Positions 10,895 to 19,998 of a stretch of DNA of 64,000 nucleotides are shown one piece after another. The translations under genes were made by a program, and so were the position numbers. The DNA comes from Solibacillus cecembensis. Its GTDB lineage: Bacteria; Bacillota; Bacilli; Bacillales_A; Planococcaceae. How positions within the stretch are numbered: the first letter of the stretch is position 1; the number at the start of each line of letters is the position of its first letter. The stretch spans positions 5,891-69,890 of the forward strand of contig NZ_LMBZ01000002.1 of NCBI RefSeq assembly GCF_001439635.1. The letters run 5' to 3'. Under the pieces are notes generated by a model that saw only the letters and a list, made by a program, of their open reading frames with translations, had not been told where the DNA came from and searched no databases.

Positions 10895-10934
10895 AAAAAA
10901 TGAAACCAAAATAGGCTTGGTTTCATTTTTTTTT
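10895..10934 (+). terminator. Intrinsic terminator
   Basis: AAATGAAACCAA pairs with TTGGTTTCATTT, followed by a nine-T run, just after the GDPD gene. Confidence 0.85.
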
Positions 10935-10949
10935 GCGCTAAAGGTGAAA

Positions 10950-10978
10950 TTGATTAAAAGTTAAAAGACGAGTAGAAT
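10950..10978 (+). promoter_or_regulatory. Sigma-A type promoter of the soluble chemoreceptor gene
   Basis: TTGATT, a 17-bp spacer and TAGAAT. The spacing is optimal and it lies 36 bases before the ATG at 11014. Confidence 0.5.
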
Positions 10979-11013
10979 AAAGAGAGAATGTGTTTTACAT
11001 AGGAGGAAGTTGA

Positions 11014-11958
11014 ATGTTGACATTATTTCAATCAAAAAAAGAAGATATTGAGCAGTTTAAAACGAAGATTGACGAGCTCAATGCAAAGCTCGATAAAAAA
11101 GACCATGAATTTCAAATATTTTTAAATGAGTTACATATAAAACTGATTGATACAATCGAACAACATGATAAAGTAAACGATCAACATACTATTTTAGGCG
11201 AAATGGTTGGCGAAATTTTGAAAGAATTCAATAAAGTTGAGCATAGTACGGTTCAATCGACAATGATTTCTGAACGTGCCCTAAGCAATGGCAGCACCCT
11301 GTTATCTTCATCCGCTGAAATGGTTACATTATCTGAAAGTAGTAAAGAAGCGGTACATGATGTGGAGCGATTAATTGATTCATTAGGACTACAATCAGAG
11401 AAAACATCGGCGAGCATGGGGGATTTAAGCGAACGTTCGAAACAAATTTCAGAAATTGTCCGCGTGATTAGTGATATTTCAAATCAAACGAATTTATTAG
11501 CATTAAATGCCTCGATTGAAGCAGCACGAGCAGGAGAACACGGTAAAGGTTTTTCGGTTGTTGCAGAAGAAGTAAAAAAATTGGCCGAAAGTACGAAAAC
11601 AAGTACAGAAGATATCGCAAATTTAACAAAGCAAATTGAACAGCAAGTTGCGCAAGCCTATACAGACAACAAAAATAATATGCAATTAGTAACAGAGGGT
11701 ATTACAAAAAGTGCAGCTACCTCTTCGCAAATTGATCATTTACTGCAAATTATTTCGAACGTCCAAACTGGCGTGAATGAGTTGTTGACGTTTATAGAAG
11801 AACAAAAAACTTCGAGTGAAGATGTTATGAATAAATTTAAAACGACGACAGCACTTTTCAATGATACGAATGTAGTGCTCACAAATCATATTGATGAGTC
11901 CGAAATTGTAACTAGGAAATTATTACAAGCTGTGGACCAAGTGAAAAAATTTATGTAA
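11014..11958 (+). CDS. Soluble cytoplasmic methyl-accepting chemotaxis-like protein
   Basis: A 314-residue protein with no membrane segment or HAMP. An N-terminal coiled coil (residues ~8-55) is followed by the MCP signalling domain, with its hairpin tip [20 protein letters not shown] followed by [17 protein letters not shown]. Cytosolic receptors of this form, such as YfmS in Bacillus subtilis, couple intracellular signals to CheA/CheW or act outside chemotaxis. There is no recognisable input domain, so sensing probably goes through the coiled coil or a partner. AGGAGGAAG precedes the ATG. It has its own promoter and a shared bidirectional terminator downstream. Confidence 0.85.
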   Translation: MLTLFQSKKEDIEQFKTKIDELNAKLDKKDHEFQIFLNELHIKLIDTIEQHDKVNDQHTILGEMVGEILKEFNKVEHSTVQSTMISERALSNGSTLLSSSAEMVTLSESSKEAVHDVERLIDSLGLQSEKTSASMGDLSERSKQISEIVRVISDISNQTNLLALNASIEAARAGEHGKGFSVVAEEVKKLAESTKTSTEDIANLTKQIEQQVAQAYTDNKNNMQLVTEGITKSAATSSQIDHLLQIISNVQTGVNELLTFIEEQKTSSEDVMNKFKTTTALFNDTNVVLTNHIDESEIVTRKLLQAVDQVKKFM

Positions 11959-11994
11959 TGATGTATTAGCTAGGTGCGTGAATAATTCCGATAA

Positions 11995-12026
11995 AAAACC
12001 TTTGGATAAAATAATCCAAAGGTTTT
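11995..12026. terminator. Bidirectional intrinsic terminator
   Basis: AAAACCTTTGGAT pairs with ATCCAAAGGTTTT around a 6-nt loop. It sits between the convergent chemoreceptor and alcohol dehydrogenase genes and serves both strands. Confidence 0.85.
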
Positions 12027-12039
12027 TGTGTATTAATAA

Positions 12040-13245
12040 TTAAGAAACGGTAACAGCTTCATTTTGGTTAGCTGTTACTACAACCGGTCCCATTGCATTT
12101 GTAATAATTTGTTTAATATCTTCAAGAGTAGCTTTTCGTGGGTTTGTCGCTGCGCAAACATCTAACATCGCATTTTTAGCTAAAATTTCGATGTCTTCAT
12201 CTTTTACGCCAAGTTCACGGAAGCCACTTGGAATATTTAAGTCTTTTGCTAACGCTTCAATTACTGAAATTGCTTTTTCAGCAGCATCACGTTTACTTAG
12301 ACCTTCAATATTTGCACCTAATAACTCAGCGATTTTTGCAAAGCGTTCTGTGCGTGCTGTTAAGTTGAAACGGCAAACATGTGGTAATAAAATCGCGTTA
12401 CATACGCCGTGTGGTAGGTTATAGAAGCCACCTAATTGATGGGCAATGGCATGTACATAACCTAATGAAGCGTTGTTGAACGCCATTCCTCCTAAAAATT
12501 GAGCGTAAACCATTTGCTCACGTGCTTCTAAATCAGCACCGTTTGCATAGGCACGAGGTAAAAACTCAGGAATTAATTGCAGTACTTTTTCACCACAAGC
12601 ATCTGTAATTGGCGTTGCATTTGTTGATACAAATGCTTCAATTGCATGTGTTAATGCATCTAAGCCAGTTGCTGCTGTTAATGCTGGTGGTAAACCAATC
12701 ATTAATTCAGGGTCATTAATCGATACAAGAGGGGTAACATGTTTATCGACAATGGCCATTTTTACTTTACGCGCTGTATCTGTAATAATTGTAAAGCGCG
12801 TCATTTCGCTCGCTGTACCAGCAGTTGTATTGATAGCAACTAGCGGAACTAATGGGTTTTGTGTTTGATCTACGCCTTCATAATCATGAATGCGTCCACC
12901 ATTCGAAGCAATAATACCGATACCTTTTGCTGCATCGTGTGCACTACCGCCTCCAAGCGATACGATTGAATCACAGTTCTCGGCAATATAAACCGCGATA
13001 CCATCTTCAATATTTTTGTCCGTTGGATTTGGTTCTGCTTTCGGGAAAATTGCAACTTCAATACCAGCAGCTGTAATGATATTAGCAATTTGTTGTGAGA
13101 GACCTAATTTGTGTAAGCCCTCATCTGTTACGATTAATGTCTTTTTCACTTCTAAATCGTTTAGTTTGTTACCAACTTCTTGAATTGCACCTGGTCCAAA
13201 TAAGTTTACTGATGGCATGACAAATTGCTTTAGAACGTCTGACAT
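12040..13245 (-). CDS. Iron-containing alcohol dehydrogenase
   Basis: A 401-residue type III alcohol dehydrogenase. NAD(P)-binding motif VSLGGGSAHDAAKGIG, then INTTAGTASEMTRFTI, and the metal-binding residues in GLDALTHAIEAFVS (Asp, His) and HAIAHQLGGFYNLPHG (two His). It would oxidise or reduce short-chain alcohols and aldehydes, the physiological substrate being unknown. The closest look is to the methanol/ethanol dehydrogenase group found in Bacillaceae. Start ATG 13245 has an AAAAGGGG ribosome binding site 8 bases upstream. It is a single-gene unit. Confidence 0.92.
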   Translation of the reverse strand: MSDVLKQFVMPSVNLFGPGAIQEVGNKLNDLEVKKTLIVTDEGLHKLGLSQQIANIITAAGIEVAIFPKAEPNPTDKNIEDGIAVYIAENCDSIVSLGGGSAHDAAKGIGIIASNGGRIHDYEGVDQTQNPLVPLVAINTTAGTASEMTRFTIITDTARKVKMAIVDKHVTPLVSINDPELMIGLPPALTAATGLDALTHAIEAFVSTNATPITDACGEKVLQLIPEFLPRAYANGADLEAREQMVYAQFLGGMAFNNASLGYVHAIAHQLGGFYNLPHGVCNAILLPHVCRFNLTARTERFAKIAELLGANIEGLSKRDAAEKAISVIEALAKDLNIPSGFRELGVKDEDIEILAKNAMLDVCAATNPRKATLEDIKQIITNAMGPVVVTANQNEAVTVS

Positions 13246-13638
13246 GTTTCCAACCCCTTTTCAATGTTAGATATTGCTTGAATGGTGAAGTATCACCCTT
13301 CGAAATTCATATTATTCTATTTATTTCGGAAACACAATCGAAAGTCTTCCAATTAAATGTAGAGGTTTAGTGAACGTTATTGTAGAAAATTTTACTTATT
13401 TTGGTATACCCAGTAAAACCCTACTGAAAATGAGAGGGTGGATCTATTTAATAGAAGTAATTATTTTTCTATGAAAATAATGAATCGTGTGCAAATATTT
13501 CAATCTAAAATTTTTGGGGGTCTTACACTTTTAAGTAAATTCTTTTTTCTTGTTTCAAATCCCATCTTTTACAATAATTATGAAACTATTCTTTGCTACA
13601 TTCGTATAATAATTAATTATGAAAAAGTAGGTGAGAGA
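13246..13638. other. Intergenic region upstream of alcohol dehydrogenase and DUF418 genes
   Basis: 393 bases holding the promoters of two divergent genes. An open frame reaches back from the DUF418 gene to 13438 but looks non-coding and lacks a ribosome binding site. I see nothing else. Confidence 0.4.
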
Positions 13639-14784
13639 TTGAAAGTAGAACGTGTGGATATGATGGATGCATTGAGAGGTTTTGCGCTAATTGGTATTTT
13701 GTTAGCGAATATGCTGCATTTCCAATTTGGTTCGGCCGGTGCAGAAATTATTGAATCGGCAAATGGGCTAAATCAAGTAAGTTATTATTTGGTGAAGATT
13801 TTTGTAGAAGGGTCATTTTATCCGATTTTTGGTTTTGTATTTGGTTATGTTTTGATGAAAATGGTTGAATCTCGAGAAGCGTCAGGGGTAAAGTACAAAA
13901 ATATAGTGTTTCGCCGAGCGGTTGGTTTATCCGTATTAGGGGTTATGCATATTACACTTTTGTGGGAAGGCGATGTTTTATTAACATATGGCTCAACCCT
14001 TTTCATTTTGTTATTGTTTTTCTTAAATCGTCGTGTGAAAACATATTTTGTCTGGGGCTCTATTTTAACTGCAATCCTCGGAGTGGGCGCATTTTTTGGG
14101 GGCAATTTTATACAACTCGTAAAGCCGTTAACCGCAAAGGAAATCATGATTTATCAGGACGGTACATATGTAGAAATATTGGGACAACGAATCGGTGATT
14201 TTTTTGGAGCAGGCGGCTTATTCATATTCTTCACCTTGTTAATTGTTTGGCTATTATTTTTAGTTATTAGCTTCCTTATGGTTGGTCCATTCGTATTGTT
14301 TGGGATGGGTATGGCGAAGAAGGGGACGCTTTTACAGCTAGAAAAGGGTGTGCAAACTTATAACAAAGTGGCGCTACTTGTACCAGTAGGACTATTGCTA
14401 AAAGGGATTATTATTTTTGATACGCCGTATAGCTTGTTTATATATTCGGCAGGGACATATGTGTTAGCCATTGGTTATATTGCTCTATTTGCAACGCTAT
14501 TTAACCGTTATCAAACGCAAATGAACCATTATTTTGCACCAATCGGAAAATTATCGCTTTCGAACTATTTAATGCAAACGATTATTTGTACGACGATTTT
14601 TTATGGCTACGGATTCGGATTATTTGGGAAGTTAGGTGTCTTTGCTGGAATCCTTTTATCGGTCATCATCTATGTGATTCAGCTAAAGTGGAGTCAACTG
14701 TATTTAAAGCGTTTTTCACTGGGACCGGTAGAAACGATTTTAAGATGGTTCGTTTATTTAAAGAAGCCTCAGAAAATGGAATGA
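13639..14784 (+). CDS. DUF418 family polytopic membrane protein
   Basis: About 381 residues with some nine to ten TM helices. It opens with RVDMMDALRGFALIGILLAN, the family hallmark, and has the C-terminal DUF418 core with NHYFAPIGKLSLSNYLMQT and a terminal positively charged tail. DUF418 proteins are related to acyltransferase-3/heparan-alpha-glucosaminide acetyltransferase-like membrane proteins; their function is not established. I chose TTG 13639 because AGGTGAG lies 4-5 bases upstream and the protein then has normal family length; the frame is open back to 13438 but that extension has no ribosome binding site. Confidence 0.82.
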   Translation: MKVERVDMMDALRGFALIGILLANMLHFQFGSAGAEIIESANGLNQVSYYLVKIFVEGSFYPIFGFVFGYVLMKMVESREASGVKYKNIVFRRAVGLSVLGVMHITLLWEGDVLLTYGSTLFILLLFFLNRRVKTYFVWGSILTAILGVGAFFGGNFIQLVKPLTAKEIMIYQDGTYVEILGQRIGDFFGAGGLFIFFTLLIVWLLFLVISFLMVGPFVLFGMGMAKKGTLLQLEKGVQTYNKVALLVPVGLLLKGIIIFDTPYSLFIYSAGTYVLAIGYIALFATLFNRYQTQMNHYFAPIGKLSLSNYLMQTIICTTIFYGYGFGLFGKLGVFAGILLSVIIYVIQLKWSQLYLKRFSLGPVETILRWFVYLKKPQKME

Positions 14785-14840
14785 AATCGTATATTGAAGT
14801 GAGTTATCTTTATAGTGGAAGGAAAGCTTAAAAATATGCA

Positions 14841-14880
14841 AAATGCTGAAACGTTCATTAACGAGCGTTTCGGCATTTTT
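14841..14880 (+). terminator. Intrinsic terminator
   Basis: AAATGCTGAAACG pairs with CGTTTCGGCATTT (one G-T pair) and ends in a T-run, after the DUF418 gene. Confidence 0.8.
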
Positions 14881-15060
14881 GCTGTCTATTATCTTCAATT
14901 TACTTGTTTATAAATCATTTAGGTTTAAATAACTAGATAAACGGTAATTAGTAATTATATAATACTGGTTTCCAAATAGCAGTTTGAATGATTAATTGAT
15001 TGAAAGGTCATAAATCTACTAACGATTAGCAGTTATTACATAGAGCAGGGGGAATATAAC

Positions 15061-15108
15061 ATGCCAAACGAATCTATCCCATTCGAAGTAACTTCACTTT
15101 CACATTAG
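15061..15108 (+). CDS. 15-codon reading frame directly before the GGDEF gene (in-frame TAG)
   Basis: ATG 15061 follows an excellent ribosome binding site (AGGGGGAAT) and encodes MPNESIPFEVTSLSH, then TAG at 15106-15108. The next codon, ATG 15109, opens the PAS-GGDEF frame. The two are in the same frame, so this is either a leader peptide whose termination allows reinitiation, or the true N-terminus interrupted by a nonsense codon. Confidence 0.6.
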   Translation: MPNESIPFEVTSLSH

Positions 15109-16446
15109 ATGAGTCCATCCGGTGAAAAAGATAAGCCAAAAGAGAAATTGTTAAAGGAATTAGAGGATTTGAAATATGCGCTGGATCAATCTTCTATTGT
15201 AGCCATTACGAATCAAAGGGGAATAATTTCTTATGTAAATGATAAATTTTGCGAAATCTCTAAGTATAAGCGTGAAGATTTAATTGGGCAAGATCATCGC
15301 ATTTTAAATTCAGGTTACCATCCGCGGGAATTTTTTAAAAAGGTTTGGGCTACGATAGGGTCGGGAAAAATTTGGAGTGGGGAAATACGAAATCGGGCTG
15401 GTAATGATTCATTTTACTGGGTAGACACGACAATTATCCCTTTTTTAAATGAGCGTGGTAAGCCGTATCAATATGTGTCAATCCGAAATGATATTACGAT
15501 TCGAAAGGAAATAGAGGAAGAAATGCGAAAAAATGAAGAAAAGTTTCGATTGATAACAGAAAACTCATCTGATTTGATATCAATTGTCAATAGATCAGGT
15601 TATTTCCAATATATTTCACCTTCTCATCAGAAAACATTAGGCTATGGTATGCTTGATTTAGCAGATAAACAGCTAATACAATGTGTGCATGAAGAAGACC
15701 GAGAAGTTGTATTTACTGAATTAACATTGGTAGCTGAAAAGATAAAAGAATTTTCTCAGTTAGAGTTTCGTATTAAAACCAATAGAAATACGTATAAGGA
15801 TATGGAGGCAAGCATCAATCCGATTATAGACAAGGACGGGCACATTGCTGATTTTATTTTTGTCATGAGAGATATAAGTGAGAGAGAAAAATCAGAGAAA
15901 ATAAATTACCATTTAGCTTACCATGATTCTTTGACTGGTTTACCAAATCGCAGACTTTTTACGAAACAGCTTCAAGAAGATATTGAAAAAGCGAATCGCT
16001 GTTCTTCTCAGCTTGCTGTCATGTTTATAGATCTAGATTATTTCAAATTTATAAATGACTCCTGGGGACATGTGGTAGGGGATCTCGTGCTAATTGAAGT
16101 AGCACGGCGCATAAATAATGCCACACGGTCTACGGATTTAGTTGCCCGTTTAGGAGGAGATGAATTCGCGGTGTTATTAACGGATATTTCCATCGAAGAG
16201 CTAGAGCCGCTAGCAAAGAGAATCCATTCTTATTTTCAAGAATCTCTCCCATTTATTATATCGCAATATAATCTTTCCTGTAGTATGGGCATTGCCGTTT
16301 ATTCCCACAATGGAGAAACAGCAGATGAATTAGTAAATAATGCGGATATCGCACTTTATGCTGTTAAAGAGAATGGGAGAAATGGGTATTCTTTTTTTCA
16401 GAAGGAAATGAAAGACAGGTATATTTCAAAACAGAGGAATAAATAA
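15109..16446 (+). CDS. PAS-PAS-GGDEF diguanylate cyclase
   Basis: A 445-residue cytoplasmic enzyme that would make c-di-GMP from two GTP. PAS 1 spans ~20-130 (NQRGIISYVNDKFCEISKYK), PAS 2 ~145-260, and GGDEF ~275-440. The catalytic motif LGGDEF is intact at ~349-353, with an RxxD product-inhibition site (RSTD, 340-343) exactly five residues before it; HDSLTGLPNRRLF opens the domain. No EAL domain or membrane segment is present. The gene's first ATG at 15109 has no ribosome binding site and sits directly behind a TAG that closes a well-initiated in-frame segment from 15061, so expression may depend on reinitiation or readthrough. Confidence 0.88.
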   Translation: MSPSGEKDKPKEKLLKELEDLKYALDQSSIVAITNQRGIISYVNDKFCEISKYKREDLIGQDHRILNSGYHPREFFKKVWATIGSGKIWSGEIRNRAGNDSFYWVDTTIIPFLNERGKPYQYVSIRNDITIRKEIEEEMRKNEEKFRLITENSSDLISIVNRSGYFQYISPSHQKTLGYGMLDLADKQLIQCVHEEDREVVFTELTLVAEKIKEFSQLEFRIKTNRNTYKDMEASINPIIDKDGHIADFIFVMRDISEREKSEKINYHLAYHDSLTGLPNRRLFTKQLQEDIEKANRCSSQLAVMFIDLDYFKFINDSWGHVVGDLVLIEVARRINNATRSTDLVARLGGDEFAVLLTDISIEELEPLAKRIHSYFQESLPFIISQYNLSCSMGIAVYSHNGETADELVNNADIALYAVKENGRNGYSFFQKEMKDRYISKQRNK

Positions 16447-16448
16447 TA

Positions 16449-16484
16449 AAAAAGGAATGAATTAAAACAATTCATTCCTTTTTC
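16449..16484. terminator. Bidirectional intrinsic terminator
   Basis: AAAAAGGAATGAATT pairs perfectly with AATTCATTCCTTTTT around five bases, 3 bases past the GGDEF stop. Confidence 0.85.
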
Positions 16485-16560
16485 GCATGACTTTTGCAGT
16501 TTTTGCACCCACATTAACTAGAATGTTTCTGCATTCGTTACTTTGTAAATTTCCATCAGA

Positions 16561-17193
16561 TTAGCAAGAACTACATTTTGGGAATTTTACGTTAACGTGA
16601 TACACTAAATAAAGTTTATCATCACAAATAATGGCTTGCTTAAAATCTACATCAACTTTTGAATCGCAAAGGTCTACAGGACATTCGTAATCATTTTCTG
16701 GAACATAGCAAAGTACTTGATCTACGAAACCTGTTCCTTGACCTGCTGCTGTTCTAAAGTCAAATCTTCTCTCACATTTGTTTAAAAAGACTTCTTCAAA
16801 ATTGAACCAGTATCCGAACTTTCCAATAATGTGAACAGCGTTAACTTTTGTTTTCAAATGTTTTTGCTTACATCCGTAAATATCAATAGTTGCTTTTGTA
16901 AAACATGGTTTAATCACACAATGAAGGTCTGAAAAATCTGCGACAGGGTTTACTCCATCAGAAATAGCTACTAAATTTAAAGGTGCTTCTTTAATAAAAC
17001 ATGTAGTGAATTCGCGTTTACATGGTTTATCACAAATTGAAGATTCACATTTTAGCGTGTTTGAGTACTTTTCCATCATCTCTTCTTTCGTATTAACGAA
17101 ATTGATTTCTTTCACACCATATAATGCTTCAATTTGTTGTAATAAACTAGAATTATTCTCAAATTGTGCGACTTTATAATATTTATCTAACAT
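16561..17193 (-). CDS. Cysteine-rich protein of unknown function
   Basis: A 210-residue soluble protein with 14 cysteines, no signal peptide and no membrane helix. Cys clusters include CESSICDKPC near residue 48, HCVIKPC near 110, YECPVDLC near 172 and a terminal PKCSSC. I do not recognise the family. High cysteine content without export signal is a feature of cross-linked spore coat or exosporium proteins made in the mother cell, and a collagen-like spore protein lies in the same window, but that is only suggestive; zinc binding is another possibility. The gene has a strong GGAGG ribosome binding site and stands alone. Confidence 0.6.
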   Translation of the reverse strand: MLDKYYKVAQFENNSSLLQQIEALYGVKEINFVNTKEEMMEKYSNTLKCESSICDKPCKREFTTCFIKEAPLNLVAISDGVNPVADFSDLHCVIKPCFTKATIDIYGCKQKHLKTKVNAVHIIGKFGYWFNFEEVFLNKCERRFDFRTAAGQGTGFVDQVLCYVPENDYECPVDLCDSKVDVDFKQAIICDDKLYLVYHVNVKFPKCSSC

Positions 17194-17584
17194 TATTATT
17201 TTCCTCCTTTCCTTTAAAATGTACTACAGTTATAATCTATTCACTTTCAAGAAAAGGTTATAGATAAATAACCCGAGTTCTATTATTTTTTCTATTAACT
17301 ATTTTTTTATTCTTGTCGGTACAGGAGCCGTACTAGATTGATGTCACGAAAAGGGGCATACAATTTGAGTGATTACTAGGAATGTTTGGTTAGTTGATTT
17401 AGCAAGTAGAAAATTTAGCGTGATTAATGATTTGGAAAAGCGATTTATTGTACTTTATGCAATATTATTTCTTGGGAAATGATTGATTTCCAATAATACC
17501 CTGGTGAGTATATAAGGTAGGCTGTACATAAATAAGTGGCTGTCAAAAATAGAGTTATGAGAAAGACTTGTGCAATAAGCGATT
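17194..17584. other. Intergenic region, AT-rich, no gene seen
   Basis: 391 bases between the cysteine-rich gene and the DUF3841 relic. I found no open frame of note, hairpin with T-run, or convincing sporulation sigma promoter. Confidence 0.4.
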
Positions 17585-17825
17585 ATGGCAACGTATTGGA
17601 TGATACAAGTAATGGAAAAATGGAGGAATGTACAAAATAATGGTTATTTTATAGGAAGTGCCGAATATATTTGGGAAGAATTTGTGGAACCGTACGGGTG
17701 GATGATGACGCAAATGACAAATCGGCTCCCCAATTATGCGGGAGCCGATATGGCTGTGGACCGAACGACCAGATTTAAGGAGGAACGCGGCATTTACAAG
17801 GCGTAATCGGGAAAGTCAAGGCTAA
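17585..17825 (+). pseudogene. Frameshifted, truncated DUF3841-like relic
   Basis: The frame from ATG 17585 reads YWMIQVMEKWRNVQNNGYF and later EPYGWMMTQMTNRLPNYA, matching the N-terminus of DUF3841 proteins from memory. At about 17738 the expected continuation moves one base to the next frame, which reads REPIWLWTERPDLR, the family's conserved PIWxW...RPDLR segment, then stops at 17825. The rest of the usual ~170-residue protein is absent or unrecognisable. No good ribosome binding site precedes it. Inference: a decayed gene; the family assignment rests on recognised motif pattern only. Confidence 0.55.
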
Positions 17826-17989
17826 CCAAATGAAGCTTGTCAAAACGTTTATTGCGCGGTAGAGGGGATTATTCTTAGATGGATTGCCGGCTGGGTGTAG
17901 AACTGTATTTTGAAATTTCTCACAAATAATATAAACACTGCTATAATATTTACTGATATGGTTTAATTTTCTAAATAGGGGGTGTTTAA

Positions 17990-18286
17990 ATGAAAAAGTC
18001 AATATTGGTATCGGCGGCTTTAACAATTGGATTAACATTTACACTTGTAACAGCGCCACAAACAGTGGATGCTACAACAAAAGAAATTTCCTACAATACT
18101 TGTAAGGAATTGAATAAAGTATACACAAATGGAGTCAGCAAAGCTAAAGGTACGAAGAACACAGTTGTAAATAGAACGACGAAGAAAGCGGAATATAAGA
18201 ATTCTAATGCAATTGTAAGTGCTAGTCTGTACAAGCTAAATACAAAATTAGACAACGATAAAGATGGAATTGCATGTGAAAAATAG
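17990..18286 (+). CDS. Secreted Excalibur calcium-binding domain protein
   Basis: A 98-residue exported protein: signal peptide residues 1-28 ending VDA, followed by an Excalibur domain (~residues 35-98) with the conserved Cys in YNTCKELNKVYTNGVSKA and the EF-hand-like calcium loop DNDKDGIACEK at the C-terminus. The two cysteines probably form a disulfide. Excalibur domains occur in extracellular proteins, often joined to nucleases; here it stands alone. The ribosome binding site is GGGGGTG. It is a single-gene unit with a terminator after it. Confidence 0.9.
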   Translation: MKKSILVSAALTIGLTFTLVTAPQTVDATTKEISYNTCKELNKVYTNGVSKAKGTKNTVVNRTTKKAEYKNSNAIVSASLYKLNTKLDNDKDGIACEK

Positions 18287-18315
18287 AAAGGCAAGGTGAT
18301 GTAAAAAGATCAGGC

Positions 18316-18350
18316 AAAATGATATGGGGATTCTTCATATCATTTTATTC
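18316..18350 (+). terminator. Intrinsic terminator
   Basis: AAAATGATATG pairs with CATATCATTTT around a 9-nt loop, after the Excalibur gene. Confidence 0.75.
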
Positions 18351-18494
18351 TGTAACGGTACAATTACTATCGGAGTGTTAAACATAGTTGTGTATTCATC
18401 CATTCGAAAAAAGTAGAGACAACATAAGTAGGAAGAGTCATTACATTTTGGTGCTTGGCAGTTGAACAATTAATTAAAGGAGGGGACAGATTAG

Positions 18495-19898
18495 ATGATA
18501 TCACAACAAATACTAACGACACTTGATGAGGTGCTTCATGATAAATGTTTGACGGCTAATATTCCTGGGATGGCGTTAATTATAGCAAAAAATGGACAGC
18601 CGATTTTTGAGAAATATTATGGTTACCGTGATGTAAGTAGGGAATTACCTGTTACGAAAGACACGATTTTTGGCGTTGCTTCCATTACGAAATCATTAGC
18701 TGCTGTAGCTGTTTTGCAATTAGAGGATGCAGGAAAGCTCTCAGTGGAGGATCAAATGCTTCAATGGTTGCCTGAACTCCACCTACCAAATGAACAATAT
18801 CGTGAAAAAGTGAAAATACATCATTTACTTTCGCATACTAGCGGTTTCCCAGGGATGAATATCGTAAACTGTGCAAGGGCAAATAGTATTTTGAGTGATC
18901 CACATGGAGAGTACTTATTTGATGGTTTGCCACTAGGACCGAATGATAGAAAAATTAAAACGGTTGCTGAACTGATGGAGGTTATGAGCGAAGCAGAATA
19001 TTCATTGCTTGGTCCCCCAGGTTCACTATTTAACTACTCAAATGAAGGCTATGCATTGCTGCAAGAAATCATCGAAAGAGCTAGTGGAGAAAACTTCATT
19101 ACATATGTACAGAAAAATATATTCCAACCTTTAGAAATGAAGCGCTCCTTTTTCTTAACTTCTGACCTAAAGAGCTTTGAGAATGTTACGGAACTCTATG
19201 CGTACAGAAAAGAAGCAGATAACCTTTCAGTTTTCAACTCACCAGCTTGGTGGGATGTAGGGGATATTTATTCAAATGGCTCACTTAAAACATCTAGTTC
19301 TGATTTGATGAAGTTTTTAGAAGTTTTTCGTCTTGATGGAATGGTAAACGGAAATATTATTCTCTCCAAAGAGGGTGTACAAAAGATGATTTCCATTCAA
19401 GCAACTATGCCAACGGGTGCTCATTACGGATATGGCTTACAAGTAGATGGTTTATCGGGAATACCCGTGTTTGGGCATGGTGGTAGTATTAAGGGCGTTT
19501 CTTCTCATATGAAAGTCGCGAAAGAACAGGGAATTACGGTATTGGTACTTACGAATATCGCTGAGGCGAATGCAGAAAAAATGGCGACTACATCATTAAA
19601 TCACATACTGCAATTACCAGATGTTACGAGTATGGAATTTACACAATACAAGCTTTCTGAGGAACAATTAAAAGAATTTAGTGGTATGTATCAATCAGAT
19701 GAGGGACAAAAAGCCGAAATTTTATTATATGACAACCATATCCAGTTGAAGGTACAACAGAATCTAGTTCAAATGAAGGCTTATACGGTAGGTGGTTTTA
19801 TGACTTCAGGAGGTGAAAGAATAAAATTTATTATGGATGATCAAGGGAAAGTAAGCGGGTTATTTAAGGGCAGTCGTTTCATACCGAAGAGAAACTAA
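18495..19898 (+). CDS. Serine hydrolase, class C beta-lactamase/PBP-like (beta-lactamase family)
   Basis: A 467-residue enzyme without a signal peptide, so probably cytoplasmic. The catalytic SxxK is in FGVASITKSLAAVA, the Tyr-x-Asn motif in LFNYSNEGYALLQ, and the third motif (HGG in place of KTG) in VFGHGGSIKGVS. A C-terminal ~100-residue beta domain follows, as in esterases and D-aminopeptidases of this superfamily. It could cleave esters or peptides; antibiotic hydrolysis is not implied. GGAGGGG precedes the ATG. It converges with the monooxygenase gene across a shared terminator. Confidence 0.87.
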   Translation: MISQQILTTLDEVLHDKCLTANIPGMALIIAKNGQPIFEKYYGYRDVSRELPVTKDTIFGVASITKSLAAVAVLQLEDAGKLSVEDQMLQWLPELHLPNEQYREKVKIHHLLSHTSGFPGMNIVNCARANSILSDPHGEYLFDGLPLGPNDRKIKTVAELMEVMSEAEYSLLGPPGSLFNYSNEGYALLQEIIERASGENFITYVQKNIFQPLEMKRSFFLTSDLKSFENVTELYAYRKEADNLSVFNSPAWWDVGDIYSNGSLKTSSSDLMKFLEVFRLDGMVNGNIILSKEGVQKMISIQATMPTGAHYGYGLQVDGLSGIPVFGHGGSIKGVSSHMKVAKEQGITVLVLTNIAEANAEKMATTSLNHILQLPDVTSMEFTQYKLSEEQLKEFSGMYQSDEGQKAEILLYDNHIQLKVQQNLVQMKAYTVGGFMTSGGERIKFIMDDQGKVSGLFKGSRFIPKRN

Positions 19899-19950
19899 AA
19901 AAAGAGGTATTTTGGAAGGTTTGCTACCGAATACTTATTTAACGACACAA

Positions 19951-19986
19951 ACAAGAGCGCTTCCTAAAACAGGAAAGTGCTCTTGT
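19951..19986. terminator. Bidirectional intrinsic terminator
   Basis: ACAAGAGC-GCTTCCT pairs with AGGAAAGT-GCTCTTGT between convergent genes; small mismatch in the middle of the stem. Confidence 0.75.
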
Positions 19987-19998
19987 TATATTTACATA

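Noticed and set aside
13438..13638. N-terminal extension of the DUF418 protein
   Set aside because: No ribosome binding site; the TTG at 13639 has one and gives normal family length.
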